From DASVDK01 sp036562265 [NCBI: Thermodesulfobacteriota bacterium] (lineage in GTDB: Bacteria; DASVDK01): a stretch of 7,077 nucleotides of DNA. The stretch lies in NCBI GenBank assembly GCA_036562265.1, contig DATCKS010000100.1, positions 1 to 7,077 of the forward strand, in the 5' to 3' direction. The notes below the pieces were generated by a model. The model was not told where the DNA came from and made no database searches. It saw only the letters and a program-made list of their open reading frames with translations. This document shows positions 1 to 6,182 of this stretch, in pieces; positions within the stretch are counted from its first letter, which is position 1; every line of letters starts with the position of its first letter. The translations under genes and the position numbers were made by a program.

Positions 1-1172
1 ACATCACCAAGCCGTTCGAGTCGCAGACCCTCATCGACAAGGTGCACGAATTGACATCACGCGCGCAGACTCCCGGCGGTCGACCGTCGGCTGAGCCGGG
101 TGCGTCGGGCGCCGCCCCGGCGCGGGCGGCGGCCGCCGTCGAGCCGGCCCCGGCCGAATCCGATGCCTCGTTCAACCTCGACGACTTCAGCCCCTTCGAG
201 GAGGTGGCCCCCGAGGCCGCCGCGTCCGAGGGGGAGGAGGCGGCCTGGGACGCCCAGAACGGATCGGGGACCGACGAGGACGTGTGGGACCTGTCCGATT
301 TCGAGCCCGCGACCGAGGCGGCCGCCGACCCGGGCGCTCCCGGCATCGAGGGCGAAGCGACCTTCGACTTCTCGGAGGGCGAGCCGACCGAAGCGGCCGC
401 CGAGGCGAACGCGTTCGGGGACGACGACCCGCTCGCCGCGCCGGACCTCCTCGAGCCGCTCGCGGAGGACGAGGGCTTCGGCTCGACCGACGACGGCTTC
501 GGCGGCAACGGCGAGCTGGCGGCGGAGTTCATGGAGGCGGCCGAGGCGGCGCCCGACGAGGAGGCCTTCGCCGCGGATCCGGAGGTCGCCGAGGTCGGCG
601 AGGGGGCCGATTTCGCCGAGGTCGCCGAGGCTGCCGAGGTCGGCGAGGGGGCCGACTTCGCCGAGGTCGCCGAGGCCGCCGAAGTCGCCGACGGCGCCGA
701 CCTCACCGAGGTCGCCGACGGCGCCGACCTCACCGAGGTCGCCGACGACTCGATGGCGTTCGCCGACGACTCGGTGGAGCTGACCGAACTCGAGGAGGTC
801 CCCGCCGACGAGGTCCTCGAGACCGAGGCGCTCGAGGCCGTCGAGGAGGACCCGCTCGCCGCCGCGCCGGAGGCCGAGCAGGACGGCGTGCTCGTCCCGG
901 CCGACGGCGCCGACGACTGGCAGGTCGAGTCGGTGGCGCAGGTGGGAGCCGCCCCGGTCGCCATGGGGGCGCTCGCCGGCCGCATCAAGGCGGCGGCCGA
1001 GGGGCTGTCGGCCGACCTGGAGGCCGCCGGCGTCACGCTGCCGCCGGCCCGCATCGAGGCCATCGTCACGCGGGTCGCGCGGGAGGTGATCGAGTCGGTC
1101 GCCTGGGAGGTCGTCCCCGACCTCTGCGAGCAGCTCATCACCGCCGAGATCCGGAAGATCACCGGCAAGTAG
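1..1172 (+). CDS. Response-regulator-like protein with long acidic linker (5' truncated)
   Basis: The frame is open from base 3, so the gene starts before the window; 389 residues are visible. The first codons read [14 protein letters not shown], the usual end of a CheY-like receiver domain: the conserved Lys-Pro pair (Lys codon 9-11) followed by helix 5. The phosphorylated Asp lies outside the window. A linker rich in Ala, Glu and Asp follows, with no Lys, Arg or His from 126 to 980, tandem repeats at 597-740, and three aromatic-acidic motifs (FNLDDF at 171, VWDLSDF at 282, TFDFSEG at 360). The last ~63 residues form a helical module containing [15 protein letters not shown], which I recall from deltaproteobacterial response regulators. 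There is no DNA-binding or enzymatic output domain, so a protein-protein output is inferred. The GTG at 42 lies inside the receiver helix and is not the true start. Confidence 0.85.
   Translation, partial: ITKPFESQTLIDKVHELTSRAQTPGGRPSAEPGASGAAPARAAAAVEPAPAESDASFNLDDFSPFEEVAPEAAASEGEEAAWDAQNGSGTDEDVWDLSDFEPATEAAADPGAPGIEGEATFDFSEGEPTEAAAEANAFGDDDPLAAPDLLEPLAEDEGFGSTDDGFGGNGELAAEFMEAAEAAPDEEAFAADPEVAEVGEGADFAEVAEAAEVGEGADFAEVAEAAEVADGADLTEVADGADLTEVADDSMAFADDSVELTELEEVPADEVLETEALEAVEEDPLAAAPEAEQDGVLVPADGADDWQVESVAQVGAAPVAMGALAGRIKAAAEGLSADLEAAGVTLPPARIEAIVTRVAREVIESVAWEVVPDLCEQLITAEIRKITGK
597..740 (+). repeat. Nested in-frame tandem repeats coding acidic linker
   Basis: Two 45-bp copies (597-641 and 642-686, three silent differences) encode [15 protein letters not shown] twice. 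Two identical 27-bp copies (687-713 and 714-740) follow and encode ADGADLTEV twice. The 9-residue unit looks like a shortened relative of the 15-residue unit (ADFAEV versus ADLTEV). A 12-bp block, GCCGACGACTCG, then occurs at 741-752 and 762-773. All units are multiples of three, so copy-number change would alter linker length without shifting the frame. Confidence 0.9.
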
Positions 1173-1286
1173 CCGAGCGTCGGGCTCGCCGATCCCTCGC
1201 GGCCTGCGGGCGCCGGGCGGGTGGAGGCGGGGGCCGGATCGGGCGACCTGCGCGGCGCGGCCGCACGCCGCCGCCCGGCGCGCCTC

Positions 1287-1295
1287 TGCTAGAAT
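1287..1295 (+). promoter_or_regulatory. Extended -10 promoter element for valS
   Basis: TGCTAGAAT matches an extended -10 (TGn plus TAGAAT, five of six to TATAAT) and stands out in GC-rich surroundings. No -35 match is seen 17 bp upstream (GCCGCC at 1267-1272). A start site 6-8 bases downstream would fall at about 1301-1303, directly before the valS ATG at 1304. The remaining intergenic sequence (1173-1286) shows only a weak 5-bp hairpin and no clear terminator. Confidence 0.55.
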
Positions 1296-1303
1296 TCCCG
1301 GTC

Positions 1304-4033
1304 ATGCCCGAGAAGACCGGATCCGTGCAGGAACGCCCAGGCACGGCGCTGCCGAAGGCGCTCGAGCCGGCGCGCATCGAGGCGCGCTGGTACCAGGCCT
1401 GGCTCGACCGCGGGGCCTTCACCGCCGACGCCCGATCGCCGAAGCCGCCCTTCTGCATCGTCATCCCGCCGCCCAACGTCACCGGCTCGCTCCACATGGG
1501 GCACGCCTTCAACAACACCCTCCAGGACATCGTCATCCGCTACAAGCGGATGGACGGGTTCGAGGCGTTGTGGGTCCCTGGCACGGACCACGCCGGCATC
1601 GCCACGCAGAACGTCGTCGAGCGGCAGCTCGCGGCGAAGGGGCTCTCCCGCCACGACCTCGGCCGCGAGGCCTTCGTCGAGCGCGTCTGGGCCTGGAAGG
1701 CGGAGTCGGGCGGGACGATCATCAAGCAGCTCCGCCGGCTCGGCGCCTCCTGCGACTGGACGCGCGAGCGCTTCACGATGGACGAAGGGCTCTCGCGCGC
1801 CGTGCGCGAGGTCTTCGTCCGCCTCTACCACGACGGGCTCATCTACCGCGGGGGCTACATCGTCAACTGGTGCCCGAAGGACGAGACGGCGATCTCCGAC
1901 CTCGAGGTCGAGTACGAGGAGACGCAGGGGGCCCTCTACCACATCCGCTACCCCCTCGTGGGGGGCGCGCCGGGCGAGGGGCCGGTCGTCGCCACGACGC
2001 GCCCCGAGACGATGTTCGGCGACACGGCGGTGGCGGTCCACCCCGAGGACGAGCGCTACCGCGACCTCGTGGGGCGCGAGGTCGAGCTGCCGCTGGCCGG
2101 CCGGCGCATCCCGGTCGTCGCCGATGCCTACGTCGACCGCGAGTTCGGCTCGGGCGCGCTCAAGGTGACGCCCGCCCACGACCCGAACGACTTCGAGATC
2201 GGCCGCCGGCACGGCCTGCCGCAGGTGGTGGCGCTCGACACACACGCGAGGATGACCGAGGCGGCCGGCCGGTACCAGGGGCTCGACCGGTACGAGGCGA
2301 GGAAGCGGATCGTGGCCGACCTCGAGGCGGCGGGGCTCCTGGTGAAGACCGAGCCGCACCAGCACGCCGTCGGCCGCTGCTATCGCTGCCGCACGGTCAT
2401 CGAGCCGATGGTCTCGACGCAGTGGTTCGTCAGGATCAAGCCGCTCGCCGAGCCGGCCATCGCCGCCGTGCGCGAGGGCCGCATCCGGATCATCCCCGAG
2501 CAGTGGGAGACCACGTACTTCAACTGGATGGAGAACATCCGCGACTGGACCATCTCGCGGCAGATCTGGTGGGGGCACAGGATCCCGGCCTGGTTCTGCG
2601 ACACGTGCGACGACATCGTCGTGGCGGTCGACACGCCGACCACCTGCAAGAACGGCCACGCGACGCTCCGCCAGGAAACCGACGTCCTCGACACCTGGTT
2701 CTCGTCGGCGCTCTGGCCGTTCTCGACGCTGGGGTGGCCCGACCGGACGCCCGACCTCGAGAAGTTCTACCCGACCTCGCTCCTCGTCACCGGGTTCGAC
2801 ATCCTCTTCTTCTGGGTGGCCCGGATGATCATGATGGGGCTCCGGTTCATGGGGCGCGAGCCGTTCCGCGACGTCTACATCCACGCCCTCGTGCGCGACG
2901 CCGAGGGGCAGAAGATGTCGAAGTCGAAGGGCAACGTCATCGACCCGCTCGTGATGGTCGACAAGTACGGGGCCGACGCCTTCCGGTTCACCCTCACCGC
3001 CCTCGCGGCCCAGGGCCGCGACGTCAAGCTCGCGGAGGAGCGGATCGCCGGCTACCGGAACTTCATCAACAAGATCTGGAACGCGGCCAGGTTCGTGTTG
3101 ATGAACGTCGACCCGGGCGCCACGGTCGGCCGCGTGGCCGACCTCCCGAGGGAGACGCTCGACCTCGCCGACCGCTGGATCCTCTCGCGCGCGGCGCGTA
3201 CCGTGGAGGCGGTGCGGGCGCACCTCGACGCCTACCGCTTCAACGACGCGGCGGCGGCCATCTACGACTTCCTCTGGCACGAGTACTGCGACTGGTACAT
3301 CGAGCTGTCCAAAGTCGACCTGTCGCCCGGGGCCGATCCGGCCGCGCGCGCAAGGCGCCAGGCGGTCCTGGTCGAGGTGCTCCGCGAGGCGCTGGCGCTG
3401 CTCCACCCGATCGCGCCGTTCGTCACCGAGGAGATCTGGCACGCGCTGCCCCGCCGGCCGGGAGACGCGGAGATGCTCGTGACGGCCCCCTTCCCGAGGC
3501 CCGACCCGGCTCGGATCGACGCGGCGGCCGAGGACGAGATGGACTTCGTCCAGGCGGTGATCGTGGCGGCGCGGCGCATCCGCGGCACCTACAACCTGCC
3601 GCCGGCCAGGCGGATCGCGCCGTTCGTCCGCTTCGGGGCGGCGGACGGCGACGGGACGCGGCGGCGGGCGCTCCTCGAGTCGCTCGCGCGCACCTACATC
3701 GAGCCGCTCGCCAACGCCGAGGTGACCATCACCGGGCCCGGCACGGCGCCGCCGCGCTGGGCCGCGGCCGAGGTGGTGCGCGGGGTCGAGGTGCTCGTGG
3801 AGGTCGGGGAGGCGGCCATCCGCGAGGAGGCGGCGCGTCTCGAGAAGGAACTCGCGCGCGTCGAGGGGCTCGCCGCCGGCACCCGCGCCAAGCTCGCGAA
3901 GGCGGACTTCGTGGCGCGGGCGCCCGAGGAGGTCGTCGAGAAGGAGCGGGCCAAGCTCGCCGCCTACGAGGCCGACGCTCGCGCGCTCGCCGACAACCTG
4001 GCGCGCGTGCGCGCCGTGATCGCAGGGGCCTAG
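1304..4033 (+). CDS. valS: Valyl-tRNA synthetase (class I)
   Basis: This cytoplasmic enzyme activates L-valine with ATP, charges tRNA-Val and hydrolyses mischarged Thr-tRNA-Val. The 909 residues are of normal family length. Visible parts in order: [13 protein letters not shown] with the HIGH-type motif HMGH at 64-67; the CP1 editing domain ([13 protein letters not shown] from 231, [19 protein letters not shown] from 282); cysteine-containing modules at C190, C359/C362 and C432/C435/C448/H452; [25 protein letters not shown] at 537-541; the anticodon-binding helical domain ([13 protein letters not shown] from 658); and a charged C-terminal coiled-coil arm in roughly the last 75 residues. The ATG at 1304 is chosen because homology begins shortly after it and the frame upstream encodes only Arg-rich shadow sequence. 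No Shine-Dalgarno sequence precedes it. It is the first gene of a three-gene operon with birA and coaX. In the first cysteine site CPKD replaces the CPxC seen in some homologues. Confidence 0.98.
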   Translation: MPEKTGSVQERPGTALPKALEPARIEARWYQAWLDRGAFTADARSPKPPFCIVIPPPNVTGSLHMGHAFNNTLQDIVIRYKRMDGFEALWVPGTDHAGIATQNVVERQLAAKGLSRHDLGREAFVERVWAWKAESGGTIIKQLRRLGASCDWTRERFTMDEGLSRAVREVFVRLYHDGLIYRGGYIVNWCPKDETAISDLEVEYEETQGALYHIRYPLVGGAPGEGPVVATTRPETMFGDTAVAVHPEDERYRDLVGREVELPLAGRRIPVVADAYVDREFGSGALKVTPAHDPNDFEIGRRHGLPQVVALDTHARMTEAAGRYQGLDRYEARKRIVADLEAAGLLVKTEPHQHAVGRCYRCRTVIEPMVSTQWFVRIKPLAEPAIAAVREGRIRIIPEQWETTYFNWMENIRDWTISRQIWWGHRIPAWFCDTCDDIVVAVDTPTTCKNGHATLRQETDVLDTWFSSALWPFSTLGWPDRTPDLEKFYPTSLLVTGFDILFFWVARMIMMGLRFMGREPFRDVYIHALVRDAEGQKMSKSKGNVIDPLVMVDKYGADAFRFTLTALAAQGRDVKLAEERIAGYRNFINKIWNAARFVLMNVDPGATVGRVADLPRETLDLADRWILSRAARTVEAVRAHLDAYRFNDAAAAIYDFLWHEYCDWYIELSKVDLSPGADPAARARRQAVLVEVLREALALLHPIAPFVTEEIWHALPRRPGDAEMLVTAPFPRPDPARIDAAAEDEMDFVQAVIVAARRIRGTYNLPPARRIAPFVRFGAADGDGTRRRALLESLARTYIEPLANAEVTITGPGTAPPRWAAAEVVRGVEVLVEVGEAAIREEAARLEKELARVEGLAAGTRAKLAKADFVARAPEEVVEKERAKLAAYEADARALADNLARVRAVIAGA

Positions 4034-4041
4034 GACCGCCC

Positions 4042-4842
4042 GTGCTCACCCGCGACGCCGTCGAGCGCGGCCTCGCCACGCGGGTCGTCGGCCGGCCGCT
4101 CGAGGTGCACGGCGCCGTCGGGTCGACGAACGACCTGGTGCGCGAGGCGGCGCGGGCCGGCGCGCCCGAGGGGCTCGCGGTCCTCGCCGACGCGCAGACG
4201 GCGGGGCGCGGCCGGCTCGGTCGCCCCTGGGTTTCGCCGGCCGGCGTGAACGTCTACCTGTCGGTGCTCCTGCGTCCCGACCTGCCGGCGCCCGCCGCGC
4301 CCCGACTCACGCTCCTCGGCGGGGTGGCCGTGGCCACGACGGCGCTCGCCTTCGGGCTCGTGCCGACCCTCAAGTGGCCGAACGACCTCCTCCTCGGCGG
4401 TCGCAAAGCCGCCGGCGTGCTGGCCGATCTCGAGACCGATCGGGAGGGGCGGATCGAGCACCTCGTCCTCGGCGTCGGCGTCAACGTGAACCTCGACCCG
4501 TCGAGCCTGCCGGCCGACCTCGCGCCGCTCGCGACCTCCTTCGCGGCGGAACTCGGCCGCGAGGTGGACCGCGCGGTCGTCGCGCGGCACCTCCTCGAGG
4601 CGCTCGACGCCTGGGTCGACCGTGCCCGGCGCGACGGCTTCGAGCCGGTCCGCGAGGCGTGGCTCAGGCTCTCGGGGCTCCCCGGCACGCGGGTCGCGGT
4701 GGCGGTCGGCGGCCCGGGGGCGAACGCAGAGGTGGTGGAGGGGGTGGCGATCGGCCTCGGCGACGACGGCGCGCTGCTCCTCGAGACGCCGTCCGGCCGG
4801 CGGACCGTCGTGTCGGGCGAGGTGACCGTCCTCAAGAGGTAG
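4042..4842 (+). CDS. birA: Biotin--[acetyl-CoA-carboxylase] ligase, monofunctional
   Basis: This enzyme makes biotinyl-5'-AMP from biotin and ATP and transfers biotin to the acceptor lysine of carboxylase carrier proteins such as AccB. The 266 residues show GSTND at 27-31, the biotinyl-adenylate loop GRGRLGRPW at 55-63, KWPND at 111-115, the conserved lysine K122 in the KAAGVL segment and GVGVNVN at 144-150. A C-terminal SH3-like domain makes up the last ~50 residues. The catalytic domain begins almost at the N-terminus, leaving no room for the winged-helix DNA-binding domain of E. coli BirA. It should therefore be a ligase only and not a biotin-operon repressor. The GTG start lies 8 bp after the valS stop, with AGGA at 4032-4035 overlapping that stop codon as a probable ribosome site. 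coaX follows 6 bp downstream, so cotranscription is very likely. Confidence 0.94.
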   Translation: MLTRDAVERGLATRVVGRPLEVHGAVGSTNDLVREAARAGAPEGLAVLADAQTAGRGRLGRPWVSPAGVNVYLSVLLRPDLPAPAAPRLTLLGGVAVATTALAFGLVPTLKWPNDLLLGGRKAAGVLADLETDREGRIEHLVLGVGVNVNLDPSSLPADLAPLATSFAAELGREVDRAVVARHLLEALDAWVDRARRDGFEPVREAWLRLSGLPGTRVAVAVGGPGANAEVVEGVAIGLGDDGALLLETPSGRRTVVSGEVTVLKR

Positions 4843-4848
4843 GCGACG

Positions 4849-5625
4849 ATGCTCCTGGCCATGGACGTCGGCAACACCAACATCGCCATCGGCCTGTACG
4901 ACGGCGATCGGCTGCGCCACCAGTGGCGGCTCGCCACGCACAAGGAGCGCACGCCGGACGAGTACGCGATCACCGTGCTCCAGTGCTTCGCGCTGGAGGG
5001 GGTGGCGCCGTCGGCGGTCAGCGCGGCGGTGCTCGCCTCCGTCGTGCCGCCGCTCACCCCGACGTTCGTCGACCTCTGCCGCGTCCGGTTCGGCACGGCG
5101 CCGCTCGTCGTCGGCCCGGACACCGACACCGGCATCACGATCCGCTACGAGAACCCGTCCGACGTCGGGGCCGACCGCATCGTCAACGCCGTCGCCGCGC
5201 ACACGCGCTTCAAGCGCGCCGCGATCGTCGTCGACTTCGGCACGGCGACGACCTTCGACTACGTGACGGCAAACGGCGAGTACCTCGGCGGCGCGATCGC
5301 GCCCGGCATCGGGATCGCGGCCGAGGCGCTCGTGCAACGGACGTCGCGGCTCCCCCGGATCGAGATCACCAGGCCGCCGTCGGTCATCGGCCGCACGACG
5401 AACGTCGCGATGCAGGCCGGCCTGGTGTTCGGCTACGCCGGCCTCGTGGACGAGATCGTCACCCGGATGGCCCGCGAGACCGGGTCGGACCCGGCCGTCG
5501 TGGCCACCGGCGGCCTGGCCGGGCTCATCGCCCCGGAAACCCGAACCATCAAGGAAATCGACGAGTTCCTCACCCTTGACGGCCTGCGGCTCATCCATGC
5601 CCGCCAGGGGCACCGGGCGGCTTGA
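4849..5625 (+). CDS. coaX: Type III pantothenate kinase
   Basis: This enzyme phosphorylates pantothenate to 4'-phosphopantothenate, the first step of coenzyme A synthesis. At 258 residues it has normal family length. The ASKHA-fold motifs are in place: DVGNTN at 6-11 (phosphate-binding loop), GADR at 107-110 with the presumed catalytic Asp109, DFGTATTFD at 129-137 (cation and nucleotide site), and a C-terminal ATGGLAGLI. As known for the family, type III enzymes need a monovalent cation and are not feedback-inhibited by CoA, unlike CoaA. The ATG is preceded by GAGG at 4836-4839, inside the end of birA, at a good distance. It is the third gene of the valS operon. Its TGA stop (5623-5625) lies within the -35 hexamer of the next promoter, and no terminator hairpin with a T-tract is visible after it. 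Confidence 0.97.
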   Translation: MLLAMDVGNTNIAIGLYDGDRLRHQWRLATHKERTPDEYAITVLQCFALEGVAPSAVSAAVLASVVPPLTPTFVDLCRVRFGTAPLVVGPDTDTGITIRYENPSDVGADRIVNAVAAHTRFKRAAIVVDFGTATTFDYVTANGEYLGGAIAPGIGIAAEALVQRTSRLPRIEITRPPSVIGRTTNVAMQAGLVFGYAGLVDEIVTRMARETGSDPAVVATGGLAGLIAPETRTIKEIDEFLTLDGLRLIHARQGHRAA

Positions 5626-5650
5626 CACCCCCGGGACCCTCTGATATACC
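5622..5650 (+). promoter_or_regulatory. Sigma-70 type promoter for TPR gene pair
   Basis: A perfect -35 hexamer TTGACA (5622-5627) is separated by 17 bp from TATACC (5645-5650, four of six to TATAAT), with an extended -10 TG at 5642-5643. Transcription should begin near 5657, giving a leader of about 58 bases to the GTG at 5715 or about 70 to the one at 5727. The -35 contains the coaX stop codon. This is the strongest promoter-like sequence in the window. Confidence 0.75.
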
Positions 5651-5667
5651 CCGCCGGCGCTCGGCCC

Positions 5668-5716
5668 CCCGCTGACCTCCGCACGAGACCCCGGTCGGCG
5701 GGTGGCCGCCGCCCGT
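5668..5716 (+). promoter_or_regulatory. Two mutually exclusive hairpins in the TPR-gene leader
   Basis: CCCGCTGACC (5668-5677) pairs with GGTCGGCGGG (5693-5702) over 10 bp with one G-T wobble and a 15-base loop. GGGTGG (5700-5705) pairs with CCGCCC (5709-5714) around a three-base loop, and this stem can extend to include bases of the GTG at 5715. The hairpins share 5700-5702, so only one can form fully at a time. No T-tract follows, so neither looks like an intrinsic terminator. In DNA this GC-rich, such pairings can arise by chance. Confidence 0.35.
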
Positions 5717-6182
5717 GGGGGCGTCGGTGAACGGAGTCGATCACAAGGAGCTGTTCGAGCGGGGTCGGCGGCTCATGCAGGACGGCCGCCACCGCGAGGC
5801 GCTCGCCTGTTTCGAGGAGGCGCTGAGGCTCGAGCCGGGGGATGCGGCGGCGCTGTCGCACCGGGGGCTCTGTCTCGCCCTGTACGAGGGACGGAACGAG
5901 GAGGGGATCGCCGACTGCCGTCGCGCGGTCGACCTCGAGTTCTACCGGGCGGACCATTACCTGAACCTCGGCAGGGTGATGCTGTCGGCCGGTCGCAAGC
6001 GCGAGGCCGTACAGGCCTTCCGGCAGGGCCGCACGGTCGATCCGCAGCACCCCGCGATCCTGCGGGAACTCCAGGCGCTCGGCATCCGTCGCCAGCCGGT
6101 TCTGCGCTGGCTGCCGCGCAGCCACTTCCTCAACCGCCACCTGGGCCGTCTGCGCGCGAGGCTCGGAGGTCTCTGGTCGTGA
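5715..6182 (+). CDS. Small TPR-repeat protein with basic C-terminal tail
   Basis: The 155-residue soluble protein has no signal peptide or membrane segment. Three tetratricopeptide repeats are visible: about 10-43 (ALACFEEALRLEP), 44-77 (a degenerate copy with GIADCRRAVDLE) and 78-111 (HYLNLGRVMLSAGRKREAVQ). TPRs form helical scaffolds that bind partner proteins. The tail, 123-155, has eight Arg, two His and no acidic residue, including GIRRQPVLRWLPR and FLNRHLGRLR. I recall a similar tail in deltaproteobacterial TPR proteins, and it may be a conserved docking or nucleic-acid/membrane contact. The start is uncertain: GTG at 5715 is the longest choice, but GTG at 5727 (MNGVDHKELF) has a G-run at 5717-5721 that could serve as a ribosome site. 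The gene has its own promoter and overlaps the next gene by 4 bp, implying translational coupling. Its specific function is unknown. Confidence 0.85.
   Translation: MGASVNGVDHKELFERGRRLMQDGRHREALACFEEALRLEPGDAAALSHRGLCLALYEGRNEEGIADCRRAVDLEFYRADHYLNLGRVMLSAGRKREAVQAFRQGRTVDPQHPAILRELQALGIRRQPVLRWLPRSHFLNRHLGRLRARLGGLWS
6165..6169 (+). promoter_or_regulatory. Shine-Dalgarno site for the helical-repeat gene
   Basis: A full GGAGG lies inside the end of the TPR gene, nine bases before the GTG at 6179. It is the best ribosome-binding site in the window and fixes the start of the downstream gene at the GTGA overlap. Confidence 0.8.

Noticed and set aside
42-44. GTG as the start of the first gene
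   Set aside because: The open frame continues upstream to the window edge and encodes the KPF end of a receiver domain, so this codon is internal.
1174-1188. Hairpin CGAGC-GTCGG-GCTCG after the first gene as a terminator
   Set aside because: The stem is only 5 bp and no T-tract follows.
284-1303. Upstream extension of the valS frame
   Set aside because: It overlaps the response-regulator gene in another frame and encodes Arg/Gly-rich low-complexity sequence, while ValRS homology starts just after the ATG at 1304.
1289-3442. Long open frame of 717 codons on the minus strand across valS
   Set aside because: It is antisense to a clear valS, its product is rich in Arg, Asp, Val and Pro with no recognisable domain, and long antisense frames are expected in very GC-rich coding DNA.
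4374-5579. Alternate + frame of 401 codons over birA and coaX
   Set aside because: It is an Arg/Pro-rich shadow of two well-supported genes.
4030-5628. Long minus-strand open frame across birA and coaX
   Set aside because: Both sense-strand genes carry complete family motifs; the antisense product is Arg-rich and featureless.
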